This document shows, in pieces, positions 37,017 to 46,813 of a DNA stretch of 64,000 nt (position 1 is its first letter; the number at the start of each line of letters is the position of its first letter). The translations under genes and the position numbers were made by a program. This DNA comes from Gaiellasilicea sp963806955 (GTDB lineage: Bacteria; Actinomycetota; Thermoleophilia; Gaiellales; Gaiellaceae): positions 1,178,001 to 1,242,000 of the forward strand of contig CAWDZG010000002.1 in the NCBI GenBank assembly GCA_963806955.1, written 5' to 3'. Under the pieces are notes generated by a model. The model saw only the letters and a list, made by a program, of their open reading frames with translations, was not told the DNA's origin and searched no databases.

Positions 37017-38859
37017 ATGCTCCGGAAACTCCTCATCGGTGGGCTCCTCGCCCTGATCGTCGCCGCCCCGGCCGCAGCCGGGACGCAGGCGCTCATGCCC
37101 GGCGTCAGCTACGAGAAGGGCGTCCAGTTCACGCCGCACGGCCCGGTCGCGATCCACATCGTCCGCGGCCCGCGCCCGACCGGGCTCTACTCGCTCCGCC
37201 CGGTGCTCTCCAACGAGGCGATCCAGGGCACCGAGCGCGTGACGACGATGCAGAAGCGGCTCTCGCCGGGCGCGACGATGGTCGGCGTCAACGGCGACTT
37301 CTACGCCTCGTCCGGCCGTCCGAGCGGCGTGTTGATGCGCGACGGCGTCGTCGACAGCCCGCCCTACGGCGACCGCTCCAGCGTGGGCGCCACCCCCGAA
37401 GGGGCGCTCGACGTCCGCAAGGTCGAGTTCTTCGGCACCTGGCGCGGCCTCGGCCAGCGCCGGACGCTGAACGATCTCAACCAGGTTCCAGGCCCGAACG
37501 GGATCTCGCTCTTCACCTCCAGCTACGGGCCGGCCACGCCCAACCAGGCCGGCGTGGTCGAGGCCGTCATCTATCCGCTGCCGCCCGCAACGCCGAACAC
37601 CGATCTCACCGGCCCGGTGATCCAGGTCGCCGGCGCCGGCGGCACTCCGATTCCGCGCGGCGGCGCCGTGCTCGTGGCGCGCGGCACGGCTGCGGCCCGG
37701 CTGGCAGAGGAGGCGCCACCCGGAACGAACGTGACGCTCCGGACTCATCTTTCGCCCTGACTGGGCCGGCGTGACCCAGGCCGTGGGCGGCGGTCCCGTG
37801 CTCGTGCGGGCCGGCGGGCCAGTCTTCCGCGCGCAGGAGGCCTTCACCTCGAGCCAGCTCTCACCGCGCGCGCCCCGCACCGCTGTCGGGCAGCTCGCCG
37901 ACGGCCGGATCCTGATGGTCGTCACCGACGGCCGCCGGCCCGGCTACAGCGTCGGCATGACCAACTTCGAGCTCGCCCAGACACTCGTCCGGCTCGGCGC
38001 CGTCACGGCCTCGGCTCTCGACGGCGGCGGCTCGTCGTCGCTCGCGTTCGACGGCAAGCTGCTCAGCCGCCCGTCCGACCGGGGCGGCGAGCGCGCGGTC
38101 TCGACCTCGCTCCAGCTCGCCTACTACGGCGTCTACGCGCCGTCGCCCGACGCCGTCATCTCCCCGAACGGGGACGGCGTCGCGGAGAAGCAGCGCGCCT
38201 TGTCGTACAAGATCGTCCGGCCCTCGAAGGTCGTCGCGACGCTCTACGCGCCGAACGGGACCGCGGCCCACCGGGAAGAGCTCGACCGGCAGCCCGGCAC
38301 CTACCCGGTGCCGTTCCCGCCGCCGCCGCCCGCGCCTCCGGCTCCGCCGCCGCCCGTTCCCGGCACCCCGCCCGCACCGCCTGCTCCGGCGCCGCCTGCC
38401 CCGACCGGCCCGCCCGCCGAGGGTCGCTGGCGGCTCGAGGTCACCTCGACCGACGACCTCGGGCGTGCCTCGCTGGCGACGCAGCGGTTCACGGTCAACA
38501 ACACGCTCGGGTTCGCGAAGATCTCGCGCCGGTCGCTCGTCGTCCGGGTGAAGCCGAAGTCGAGGCAGACGGTCAACGCCGGCGTGACCCTGACGCGGCC
38601 CTCTCGCCTGATCGCGACCGTCGAGACCGCGTCCGGCGTCCGCGTCGCCACGGTCGCCGTGCGCCGGCTGCCGGCCGGCCGCTTCGTCGCCCGCTGGAAC
38701 GGGATGCTGCGAGGTGGCAAGTTCCGTGCCTACAACGGCCGGTACGCGATCCGCTTCAGGGCCACGAACCAGCTCGGCGCCGTCGAGCTCGTCTCCCCGA
38801 CCTTCCGCGTGATCCGGGCGAAGACGCCCGCGAAGAAGCAGCCGAAGCAGACGCGGTAA
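37017..38859 (+). CDS. exported phosphodiester glycosidase (NAGPA-type) with proline-rich linker, frame broken
   Basis: About 610 residues. Signal peptide (LIGGLLALIVAAPAAAG), then the NAGPA-like domain: NGDFYASSGRPSGVLMRDGV, VTQAVGGGPVLV, and SALDGGGSSSLAF, the residues that form the hydrolase site for N-acetylglucosamine phosphodiesters. A frame break near 37755 separates the first and second halves. Beyond base 38150 a FlgD-like Ig region, a Pro/Ala linker (38310-38405) and a second beta domain follow. It may cut or attach to envelope polymer. Confidence 0.75.
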
Positions 38860-38862
38860 CGT
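38857..38862 (+). promoter_or_regulatory. -10 hexamer TAACGT
   Basis: Seven bases before GTG 38870; leaderless start for the DedA gene. Confidence 0.35.
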
Positions 38863-38869
38863 CCCGGCG

Positions 38870-39553
38870 GTGCCCGTCGCCTCGATCCTCTCGGAGATCA
38901 CCGATCTCCTCACGACCGTCGTCGGCGACTACGGCCTCTACGCGGTCTTCCTGCTGATGCTGGTCGACGCCGTCTTCCCGGCGGCGAGCGAGCCGGTGAT
39001 GGTCTACGGCGGCGCCGTCGCCGCGGGCGCGTTCGCGGGGCAGGACGTCCAGCTCTTCGGCTGGCGGCTCGACCCCGGCTTCGAGGCCTACCTCGGCATC
39101 GCGCTCGCGGGCACGATCGGCTACACGATCGGGTCGGTCGGGGGCTGGTGGCTCGGCCTGCACGGCGGCAGACCGTTCCTCGAGCGCCACGGCCGCTGGC
39201 TGCATCTGAATGAGGCGAAGCTCGACCGGGCCGAGCGCTGGTTCGAGCGCTGGGAGGACTGGGCGGTCTTCCTCGGGCGCATCACGCCGGTCGTCCGCTC
39301 GTTCGTCTCGATTCCCGCGGGCGTCTTCGAGGCGCCGTTCAAGCGCTACACCGTGCTGACGCTGATCGGCTCCGCGATCTGGTGCTTCGCCCTCGCGGGC
39401 GCGGGCTGGGCGCTCGGCAGCCGGTGGGAGGACTTCCACCACGCCTTCCGCTACGTGGACTACGCGGTCGCTGCGGTCGTGGTCGCGGGAGCCGGCTATC
39501 TGGCCTGGAAGCTGCTGCGGCGCCGCGGTAGGCCCGCTGCCGAGCCTCGGTAG
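38870..39553 (+). CDS. DedA/SNARE-associated family membrane protein
   Basis: 227 residues. The DedA core AAGAFAG, GYTIGSVGGWWLGLHGGRPF and FLGRITPVVRSFVSIPAGVFEAPFKRYTV with its conserved Arg and Pro is intact, with five or six membrane segments. The family includes phospholipid and undecaprenyl-phosphate scramblases/flippases; that activity is possible but not visible. GTG start after TAACGT. Confidence 0.85.
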   Translation: MPVASILSEITDLLTTVVGDYGLYAVFLLMLVDAVFPAASEPVMVYGGAVAAGAFAGQDVQLFGWRLDPGFEAYLGIALAGTIGYTIGSVGGWWLGLHGGRPFLERHGRWLHLNEAKLDRAERWFERWEDWAVFLGRITPVVRSFVSIPAGVFEAPFKRYTVLTLIGSAIWCFALAGAGWALGSRWEDFHHAFRYVDYAVAAVVVAGAGYLAWKLLRRRGRPAAEPR

Positions 39554-39556
39554 ACT
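39551..39556 (+). promoter_or_regulatory. -10 hexamer TAGACT
   Basis: Eight bases before ATG 39565; leaderless start for the DegT/CapD pair. Confidence 0.4.
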
Positions 39557-39564
39557 GCCCTGCC

Positions 39565-40650
39565 ATGAAGATCGCCCTCGTCGACGTCAAGGCCCAGTAC
39601 GCGCCCCTGATCCCTCAGCTCGAGCAGGCGTTCTCGGAGGTGCTCCAGGGCGGCCAGTTCGTCTTCGGGCCGAATGTCTCGGCATTCGAGCAGGAGGCGG
39701 CCGAGTATCTCGGCGTTCCCGAGTCGATCGGCGTCGCGAACGGCACCGACGCGCTCGTGCTCGTCCTCGACGCGCTCGGGATCGGGCGCGGCGACGAGGT
39801 GATCTGTCCCGCGTTCACGTTCTACGCGACGGCCGAGGCGATCGCTCGGCGTGAGGCGACGCCGGTCTTCGCCGACATCGACCCGCGGACGCTGAACCTC
39901 GACCCGGCCGACGTCGAGCGCAAGCTGACCGAGCGGACGAAGGCGCTCCTGCCGGTGCACCTCTTCGGCCGCCCCGCTCCGCTCGCCGAGCTGACCGGGT
40001 TCGGCCTGCCGATCGTGGAGGACGCCGCGCAGGCGTTCGGCTCGCCCGACATCGCGCAGACCGGGATCGCTTCGACCTTCAGCTTCTATCCGACGAAGAA
40101 CCTCTTCGGCCTCGGCGACGGCGGCCTCGTCGCCGCCCGCGATCCCGAGCTCGCCGAGCGCGTCCGCATGCTCCGCTTCCACGGCTCGAAGGCGAAGCAG
40201 ACGTTCGAGTACGTCGGCTACAACTCGCGGCTCGACGAGATCCAGGCCGCCGCACTTCGGATCTTCCTGCGCGAGCTCGACGGCTGGACGGCCGCGCGGC
40301 GCGAGGCGGCTGCGCGCTACGCCGAGCTCGGTCTGGGCGAGCTGTGCGAGATCCCCGAGGACGAGCCCGGCCACGTCTACCACCTCTTCGTCTGCCGCTC
40401 GCCCGAGCGCGACCGGATCCGCGCGGCGCTGACCGAGGCGGAGATCGGGAACGCCCAGTACTACTTGCCGCCGCTGCACCTGCAGCCCGCGCTCGCCTAC
40501 CTCGGCTACGACGACGGCGCCCTGCCCGAGACCGAGCGGGCCGCTGCGGAGAACTTCTCCGTGCCGCTCTGGGCAGGCATCACCGCGGAGCAGCAGGAGC
40601 GCGTCGTCGACGTGATCCGTTCCGTCGTGGGCGTCGCCTCGCGGGCGTGA
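39565..40650 (+). CDS. DegT/DnrJ/EryC1 sugar aminotransferase
   Basis: PLP-dependent transamination of a nucleotide keto-sugar. 361 residues. PLP lysine K178 in STFSFYPTKNLFGLGDGG, FGPNVSAFEQEAAEYLG, CPAFTFYATAEA, VEDAAQAFGS and NSRLDEIQAA are diagnostic. Downstream CapD-type gene starts on its stop region, so the two act in one sugar route, for example UDP-4-amino sugar synthesis. Confidence 0.9.
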   Translation: MKIALVDVKAQYAPLIPQLEQAFSEVLQGGQFVFGPNVSAFEQEAAEYLGVPESIGVANGTDALVLVLDALGIGRGDEVICPAFTFYATAEAIARREATPVFADIDPRTLNLDPADVERKLTERTKALLPVHLFGRPAPLAELTGFGLPIVEDAAQAFGSPDIAQTGIASTFSFYPTKNLFGLGDGGLVAARDPELAERVRMLRFHGSKAKQTFEYVGYNSRLDEIQAAALRIFLRELDGWTAARREAAARYAELGLGELCEIPEDEPGHVYHLFVCRSPERDRIRAALTEAEIGNAQYYLPPLHLQPALAYLGYDDGALPETERAAAENFSVPLWAGITAEQQERVVDVIRSVVGVASRA

Positions 40651-42558
40651 GGACGCCGATCAACCGGCACCGCCTGCCGCAGGTCGCAGCCGACGCGGCG
40701 ATCGTGGTCGCCGCCTGGTTCCTCGCCTTCCGCCTCCGCTTCGACACCAGCCTCCCGCGCTACTACGAGTACTACGTCTCCTGGGGCCTGCTCGGGATCG
40801 TGGCGGTGCTCAAGCTCTCGATCTTCGCCCTCTTCGGCTTCTACAACCGCTGGTGGCGCTACGTCTCGACGCGCGACATGTGGGGCGCCGCGCGCGGCGT
40901 CGTCGCCGCGTCGCTCATCACGTTCCTCGCCTTCAGCTTCTTCGACCTGCACGCGGCCGAAGTGCCGCGGACGGTCTGGGCGATCGACGGCCTGCTGACC
41001 CTGGCGCTCGTCGCCGGCTCGCGCATGCTCGCGCGCACGATCATCGAGCGGCCGCAGGGCCGCTCGATCGTCGCGCGCGGCAAGGAGGTGATCCTCGTCG
41101 GGGCGGGCGACGCCGCGCAGCTGATGCTGAAGGAGATGCTGCGCACACCGGCGCTCGGCTACACCCCGATCGGCCTGATCGACGACGACCCGCGCAAGAA
41201 GAACCTGCGCCTGCACGGGATCCGGGTGCTCGGCACGACCGACGAGCTGCCGCACATCGTCCACGACCGCCGGCCCGACGAGCTCCTGATCGCGATCCCG
41301 TCCGCCTCGGGCGAGACGCGCAAGCGGATCGTCGACGTCGCGACGAAGGAGGGCATCGCCGTCAAGACGCTGCCCGGTCTGCACGAGCTGATCTCCGGCG
41401 ACCTCGACCTCGCGAACCAGATCCGCCCCGTCGAGGTCGAGGACCTGCTCGGCCGCGAGCCCGTCGAGGTCGACGTCGACGCGATCGCGTCGTACGTCGC
41501 CGGGCAAGACGGTGCTCGTGACCGGCGCCGGCGGCTCGATCGGCTCGGAGCTCTGCCGCCAGCTGGCGCGCGCCGAGCCGCAGCGGATCGTGATGGTCGA
41601 CCAGGCCGAGAGCGCCCTCTACGACATCGAGCGCGAGCTCGTCGACGAGCGCCACTTCCCGGCCTGCGTGCCGGTGCTCGCCGATGTGCGCAACCGCAGG
41701 CGGCTCGCACAGGTGTTCGAGCGCTACCGCCCGGACGTCGTCTTCCACGCGGCCGCGTACAAGCACGTGCCGCTGATGGAGGCCAACCCGCTCGAGTCGG
41801 TCGCGAACAACGTCCTCGGCACGCGGGTCGTCGCCGACGTCGCGATCGAGCATGGCGTCGAGCGGTTCGTGCTGATCTCGACCGACAAGGCGCTCAACCC
41901 GTACAGCGTCTACGGCCAGTCGAAGACGCTCTGCGAGTGGATCGTCGGCTCCCACGGCGAGCGCGACGACGTGCCGACGAAGTTCGTCGCCGTCCGCTTC
42001 GGCAACGTGCTCAACTCGGCCGGCAGCGTGATCCCGCTGTTCCGCCGCCAGATCGCGCGGGGCGGCCCCGTGACCGTGACCGACCCCGAGATGACGCGTT
42101 TCTTCATGACGATCCCCGAGGCCGTGGCGCTCGTGATCCAGGCCGGCGCGATCGGCGGGCGCGGCCGGATCCTCGTGCTCGAGATGGGCGAGCCGATCCG
42201 GATTCTCGACCTGGCGCGCAACATGATCCGCCTCTCGGGCAAGGAGCCCGAGGTGGACGTCCCGATCACGTTCATCGGCGCCCGGCCGGGCGAGAAGATC
42301 CACGAGGAGCTCTTCGCGTCGGGCGAGACGTGGAAGCCGACCACGCATCCGAAGATCGTGGCGCTCGACGTCTCCCCGGTCGACCGGGCCTGGCTCGAGG
42401 GCAAGCTCGACGAGCTCGAGGCACTGGTCGCGTCGGGCGAGACGCTCGACCTCGTCGGCCGCCTCGCCGCGATCGTGCGCGAGCCGCAGTACGTGGGCGA
42501 GCCGGAGACGGACGCCGCACAGACCGCGACGCCCGCCTCCGAGATTTCGCCCGCCTAG
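40647..42558 (+). CDS. CapD/FlaA1-type membrane nucleotide-sugar epimerase/dehydratase, frame broken
   Basis: About 635 residues: four N-terminal membrane helices, a first Rossmann domain (VILVGAGDAAQLMLKEML), and a second SDR domain (KTVLVTGAGGSIGSELCRQL, FHAAAYKHVPLMEANP, ISTDKALNPYSVYGQSK). Polysaccharide biosynthesis members convert UDP-GlcNAc to a 4-keto or epimerised sugar. Frame break near 41503 where one extra G (gccgggcaag) stops one domain from joining the other. GTG start overlaps the aminotransferase stop. Confidence 0.88.
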
Positions 42559-42564
42559 CTTCTT

Positions 42565-44076
42565 TTACGTACCGGGGATCTTGATCGCGAGCAGCTGGCC
42601 TGCCTCGCGCTTGTAGGTGGTGCTGCCCCGCTTCTCCTCCTGCACGTTGACCGAGTGGGCCTGCACGTTCGTGTAGAACCACTCCGGGCCGAGCGCCGCC
42701 GAGGCGTCGACGATCCCCGACGACTCCCAGTTGCCCTGGGACGCGTTCGGGTCGAGCGCCTTCTGGTTGACCTTCGCGACGACCGTCATCGTCTTCGTCG
42801 CCAGGTCGTACTTCCAGATCCGCGCCGTCGTGCCGTTCGCGTTCGACGCCGCGTAGTTGTTCTGCGAGCCCGGATCCTCCTGGATCAGGATCGCCTTCTT
42901 CGTCGTCTCGATGTTGTCGGGGTTGTGGAGCAGCGAGACGTCGCCGGCGCCTGCGGCGCCCTTCACGTCCGCGTCGACGATCACCGACAGGCTCTTGACC
43001 GTGGTCGCGAGCTTCGGGTCGAGCTCCATCCGGAAGATGCGGCCGTTCGGGTACGGGCCCTGCGTCCCGCTCGGCCCACGCCGCAGCTTGCCGGTGGTGG
43101 CGTCCGGGATCGCCCGCGGCTCACCGGTGTCGGCGAAGTAGACGACGTTCGGCGTCGTGCGGTCGTAGGCGATGTCCTCGATCCGGATGAACTGGAAGAT
43201 GCCGTTGTCGTTCGACCACTTCTCGAGTGCGTTCTGGTCGCCCAGAGCGACCGGCACCGGCACGCGCACGAACTTGCCGGACGTGCTCTTCGCCGGCGAC
43301 AGGTCGCCGTAGTCGTTCACGGCGGGGTCGTCCGACTTGAAGCCGTAGAGCGCACCGGCGTCGTTCATGAGCCCGTCCGCGCCCTTGGTCAGGTACATGT
43401 AGAGCTGCGACGACGGAGCGTTGAAGGTGTCGTCCCCGGAGAGGATCACCGAGTAGCGGTAGCCCGGGATCGCGACCGCGTTCTCGTGGTTGTGGCGGCC
43501 CATCGAGTAGACCGTCCTGTAGCGGTTGTTCCTGCTGTCGTACGCGACGACGACGCCCGCCTGCTCGGCGCCCGCGCGGGCGGGCCACGCCTCGCCGGTG
43601 CGGTTGACGCTGTCGGTCGCCTCCTCGCTCGTGAGCACGATCTGGCGCGAGAAGCCCTCCTTGCCGTGCGCGACGAAGTTCGAGCAGAAGCGCTGGTAGT
43701 TCGCGGACGACGGGATCACGTACTCGCCGCGGAGCACCTTCTGCGTCTTCTTCTCGAGCACGACCCGTGAGAGCATCGCGTTGGTGTAGTCGCTGACGTT
43801 GGCGGGGAACGGCACCGTCGACGTCTCGTGGTTGACGTAGAGATGGACGTTCTTGCCCTGGTTCGAGACGGCGATCCCGTCCGGGATCGACTCGAACGTG
43901 TACGAGCCGACCTTGTCGCCGACGCTCAGGATCGGCGAGATCGCGACCCCGGGCGCCACGGCTTCGAGCAGCGCCGGCGTCGACGTCGCCGCGTCGCCGC
44001 TGCGCACGGCGCCGACCGCGGCGACTGCTGTCACGAGCCCGAGGACGACCCCGGTCCGCAGAACCTTGCTTCGCAT
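42565..44076 (-). CDS. exported PhoX-like (DUF839) protein, first of tandem pair
   Basis: 503 residues. Signal peptide (LRTGVVLGLVTAVAAVGAVR), then a PhoX/DUF839 beta-propeller: SYTFESIPDGIAVSNQGKNVHLYVNHETSTVPFP, GRHNHENAVAIPGY, RIEDIAYDRTTPNVVYFADTG, LLHNPDNIETTKKAILIQED. PhoX enzymes are calcium-iron phosphatases; the metal ligands have not been checked here. ATG 44076 follows AGGGGG by eight bases. Downstream neighbour 44169-45723 is a paralogue with the same core phrases, so a duplication in place is evident. Confidence 0.85.
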   Translation of the reverse strand: MRSKVLRTGVVLGLVTAVAAVGAVRSGDAATSTPALLEAVAPGVAISPILSVGDKVGSYTFESIPDGIAVSNQGKNVHLYVNHETSTVPFPANVSDYTNAMLSRVVLEKKTQKVLRGEYVIPSSANYQRFCSNFVAHGKEGFSRQIVLTSEEATDSVNRTGEAWPARAGAEQAGVVVAYDSRNNRYRTVYSMGRHNHENAVAIPGYRYSVILSGDDTFNAPSSQLYMYLTKGADGLMNDAGALYGFKSDDPAVNDYGDLSPAKSTSGKFVRVPVPVALGDQNALEKWSNDNGIFQFIRIEDIAYDRTTPNVVYFADTGEPRAIPDATTGKLRRGPSGTQGPYPNGRIFRMELDPKLATTVKSLSVIVDADVKGAAGAGDVSLLHNPDNIETTKKAILIQEDPGSQNNYAASNANGTTARIWKYDLATKTMTVVAKVNQKALDPNASQGNWESSGIVDASAALGPEWFYTNVQAHSVNVQEEKRGSTTYKREAGQLLAIKIPGT

Positions 44077-44118
44077 TGTTCAGACCCCCTGGACGTTGCT
44101 TGACCAGGAGGTGATGAC

Positions 44119-44157
44119 CGGCGGCCCGGGAGCGGAAACACCGCTCCCGGGCCGCCG
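44119..44157. terminator. 17-bp perfect hairpin between the PhoX-like genes
   Basis: Positions 44119-44135 pair perfectly with 44141-44157 around a 5-base loop (aaaca). It sits between the stop of the distal paralogue and the start of the proximal one. No T run follows on either strand, so it may be a transcript-stability or attenuator element rather than a classic terminator. Confidence 0.5.
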
Positions 44158-44168
44158 AGCCGAACCGG

Positions 44169-45723
44169 CTAGGCGCCGGGGATGCGCAGGAGGCCGAGCT
44201 GGCCGCCGTCGCGCTGGTAGGTGAGCCCGCCCCGCACCTCTTCGGTGATCACGAGCGAGCCCGCCTGCACGTCCACGAGGAACGCGCCGGGGCCGAAGAC
44301 GCTCGACGCGTCGACGATCCCGCTGGACTCCCAGGCGCCGAGATTACCCACGGAAGTCGCATCGACGTCCGTCGGGCCCTCGTCGGCCGACTGGTTCACC
44401 TTGGCGACGACCCGGTTCATGCCGGTGGCGAGGCTGTGCTGCCAGATCCGCGCCGTCGTCGCGTTCGGGTCGGTCGAGCCGAACGGGAACTGCTGGCTCG
44501 AGCCCGGGTCCTCCTGGATCAGGAGGCTGTTCGGGGTCGTCTCCAGGTTGTCCGGCTGGTGGATCTCGCCGAGCGTCTTGACCGGGTTGTCGTCGCCCTC
44601 GATCAGGATCGAGAGGCTCGTCACCTTGGTCGGATCGCTCTTGTCGAGCACGAGCTTCCAGACCCGGCCGTTCGACGACGTGAACGCGTTGCCGCCGGCG
44701 CTCGTCGCACCGCGGCCGCTGTCGGCGACGTAGATCACGTTGGACATGCCGGGCCGCTTGTCGTAGGCGATGTCCTCCACCCGCACGAACTGGAAGACGT
44801 TGAGCGCGTCCGAGGCGTTCTCGAGCGCGGTCTGGTCGCCGACGGCGGCCGCGCGCGGGATCAGCTTGAACGTGCCGGACTTCGACATCGTCGTCCCGAT
44901 CGGGTAGTCGTAGTAGTCGTTCGTCGCGGCGTCGTCGAGCACGAGGCCGTACAGGGCGCCCTCGTCGTTCCACACCGCATCGCCGCTACTCGCGATGTAC
45001 GAGTAGAGCTGCGACTGCGCCGGGTTGCTCGTGAACGTGTCGTCGCCCGAGAGCACGACCGGATGACCGTAGCCGGGGATCGCCACCGAGTTCTCGTGGT
45101 TGTGGCGGCCCATGCCGTAGATCGTCTTGTACTTGCCGTTGCGCACGTCGTACGCGACGACGACGCCGGCCTGCTCGGCGGCCGGATCGCCCGGCACCGT
45201 CGGCCAGGCGTCACCGCTCCGGTAGACGAAGTCGGTCGCCTCCTCGTTCGTCAGCAGGAGCGGCCGCTCGAACCCGTGCTCCTTCGTGGCAATGAAGTTC
45301 GAGCAGAAGCGCTGGTAGTTCGCCGACGACGGGATCACGTAGCTCCCGCTCAGCACGCCGCCCGACTTCTGGTGCAGCCGCAGCTTGCTGACCATCGAGT
45401 TCGTGAAGTCGTTGAAGCCGATGCCGGTGCGTCGCGGTGTACGGGAACGGGACGGTCGACGTCTCGTGGTTCACGTAGAGATCGACCGTGCCCTTGCCGT
45501 TCAGGTCGAGCGAGATCCCGTCCGGGATCGACTCGAACGTGTAGCCGCTCGAGAGCGTGTCGCCGACCGTGATGATCGGCTCGTAGGTCGCGCCGCTGGC
45601 GACCGGGTCGATCATCGGGCCATGAGCTGTCTTGAAGCCGGGGCTGCCGCTGCTTGCCGCGGCCGCCACGATCACTGTGACCGTCGCGGCAGCCAGCAGG
45701 GCAGCCGTAAACGTCTTCCGCAT
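44169..45723 (-). CDS. exported PhoX-like (DUF839) protein, second copy, frame broken
   Basis: About 515 residues. N-terminal part (LLAAATVTVIVAAAASSG signal, SGYTFESIPDGISLD, VNHETSTVPFPYT) and C-terminal part (VIPSSANYQRFCSNF, GRHNHENSVAIPGYG, RVEDIAYDKR, EIHQPDNLETTPNSLLIQED) are linked across a frame break near 45425. AGGGGG-like sequence precedes the ATG 45723 by about nine bases. Same architecture as the neighbour but roughly half identical in the phrases I compared. Confidence 0.8.
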
Positions 45724-45769
45724 GTGTGAATCCCCCTTCGTCCCCCTATTGCAGGTATGCAGGGAGATC

Positions 45770-46783
45770 CTACGCCTGCTGCGCCGACAGCAGAAGGTCC
45801 AGCAGCACTCGGGGGTCGCGTCGCGTGCGCTCCGGGCTGGCGCCGGCGTCGCGCTTGTGCAGCTCGAGCCCGGCCGCCGACGTGAGCGGCAGCAGCCGGC
45901 CCTCGCGGAGCAGCAGCTCGTCGACGGCGCCGAGTCGGCCCGCGAACGTCGTGTAGACGGGCGTGCCGAGCGCGACGGCCTCCCGGTTCATCGTTCCCCC
46001 GGCCGAGACGACGAGGTCGGCGAGCGCGACGAGGCTCTGGGCGTCGACCGCGTGCTCGGGAACGTGCAGCGAGGGGAGGCCGAGGCCCCGGATCGCGGTT
46101 CGCTGCTCCGCGGTTCGCGGCAGCACGACGGCGTGGACGGACTCGTCGCGGCCGAGGCGGTCGAGCACGGCGGTGAAGAGCGGGTTGCCGTGGCGGTGGT
46201 AGAGCGAGACTTCGGGCGGCGTGCGCACGACGGCGAGCACGCGCCCGGGGTCGACTCCCTCGAGCACCGACCGGTCGGGCTCGAAGTCGGCGAGGTAGTA
46301 CTCCTCCTTGATCCCGGGGTAGTGCAGGAGCTTCGGCGGCTTCGCGCCGAGCCGCGCGAGGCGGTCGGCCGGCATCGCGTCGGGGAAGACGACGCGAGTC
46401 GCTGCGCGCAGGCCGAGCTGGTGCTGCAGCGTCGCGTACTCGTAGTCGTGCGCGGTCGCGCTGGGGATGCGGAGGCTGCGCGCCGCCAGCGTCAGCTCGT
46501 GCGAGCCGTGCGCGAGCGCGACGTCGAAGCCGCGTCCCCTGGCCCAGCGGCGCAGGGCCGGCAGGCGGCCCGCGAGCGCGCGGGCCTTGCCGGCGAGGCC
46601 GGCACCGCCGTGGCGCGGTCCGACGACCTCGTGCTCGATCCGGTGCAGGTCGAGCAGCTCGAGCGTCTGTGCGTACTCGCGCGCCGTCACCGCCACCTCG
46701 TGCCCGTCGGCGCGGAGGAGCGCAATCAGGGGCCGGAAGAACGGCACGTGCGGCGAGTTCGTGATGTCGATCCAGACGCGCAT
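45770..46783 (-). CDS. DUF354 glycosyltransferase-like protein
   Basis: 337 residues. MRVWIDITNSPHVPFFRPLI and VTAREYAQTLELLDLHRIEH open the DUF354 (MGT-like) Rossmann fold; LVVSAGGTMNREAVALGTPVY is the C-terminal nucleotide-sugar site. Such proteins are predicted retaining GT-B transferases in actinobacterial and archaeal polysaccharide loci. It starts 28 bases from the divergent LysR gene, with a shared operator-like palindrome between. Confidence 0.8.
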   Translation of the reverse strand: MRVWIDITNSPHVPFFRPLIALLRADGHEVAVTAREYAQTLELLDLHRIEHEVVGPRHGGAGLAGKARALAGRLPALRRWARGRGFDVALAHGSHELTLAARSLRIPSATAHDYEYATLQHQLGLRAATRVVFPDAMPADRLARLGAKPPKLLHYPGIKEEYYLADFEPDRSVLEGVDPGRVLAVVRTPPEVSLYHRHGNPLFTAVLDRLGRDESVHAVVLPRTAEQRTAIRGLGLPSLHVPEHAVDAQSLVALADLVVSAGGTMNREAVALGTPVYTTFAGRLGAVDELLLREGRLLPLTSAAGLELHKRDAGASPERTRRDPRVLLDLLLSAQQA

Positions 46784-46793
46784 CGTCGAAGCG

Positions 46794-46813
46794 AGCCTAT
46801 AAGATCTGCTTAT
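46794..46813. promoter_or_regulatory. LysR-type operator overlapping divergent -10 boxes
   Basis: ATAAG, 5 bases, CTTAT at 46799-46813 is a perfect palindrome of the T-N11-A form bound by LysR regulators. It overlaps the LysR start ATG (46812) and its likely -10 TATAAG (46798-46803), and abuts TAGGCT (46794-46799 on minus), the candidate -10 of the DUF354 gene. Autorepression of lysR is the expected consequence. Confidence 0.5.

Noticed and set aside
44106..44116. AGGAGGTGATG on the plus strand as a translation start
   Set aside because: The ATG overlaps the end of the SD-like stretch with no spacer, and the frame runs antisense into the PhoX-like gene.
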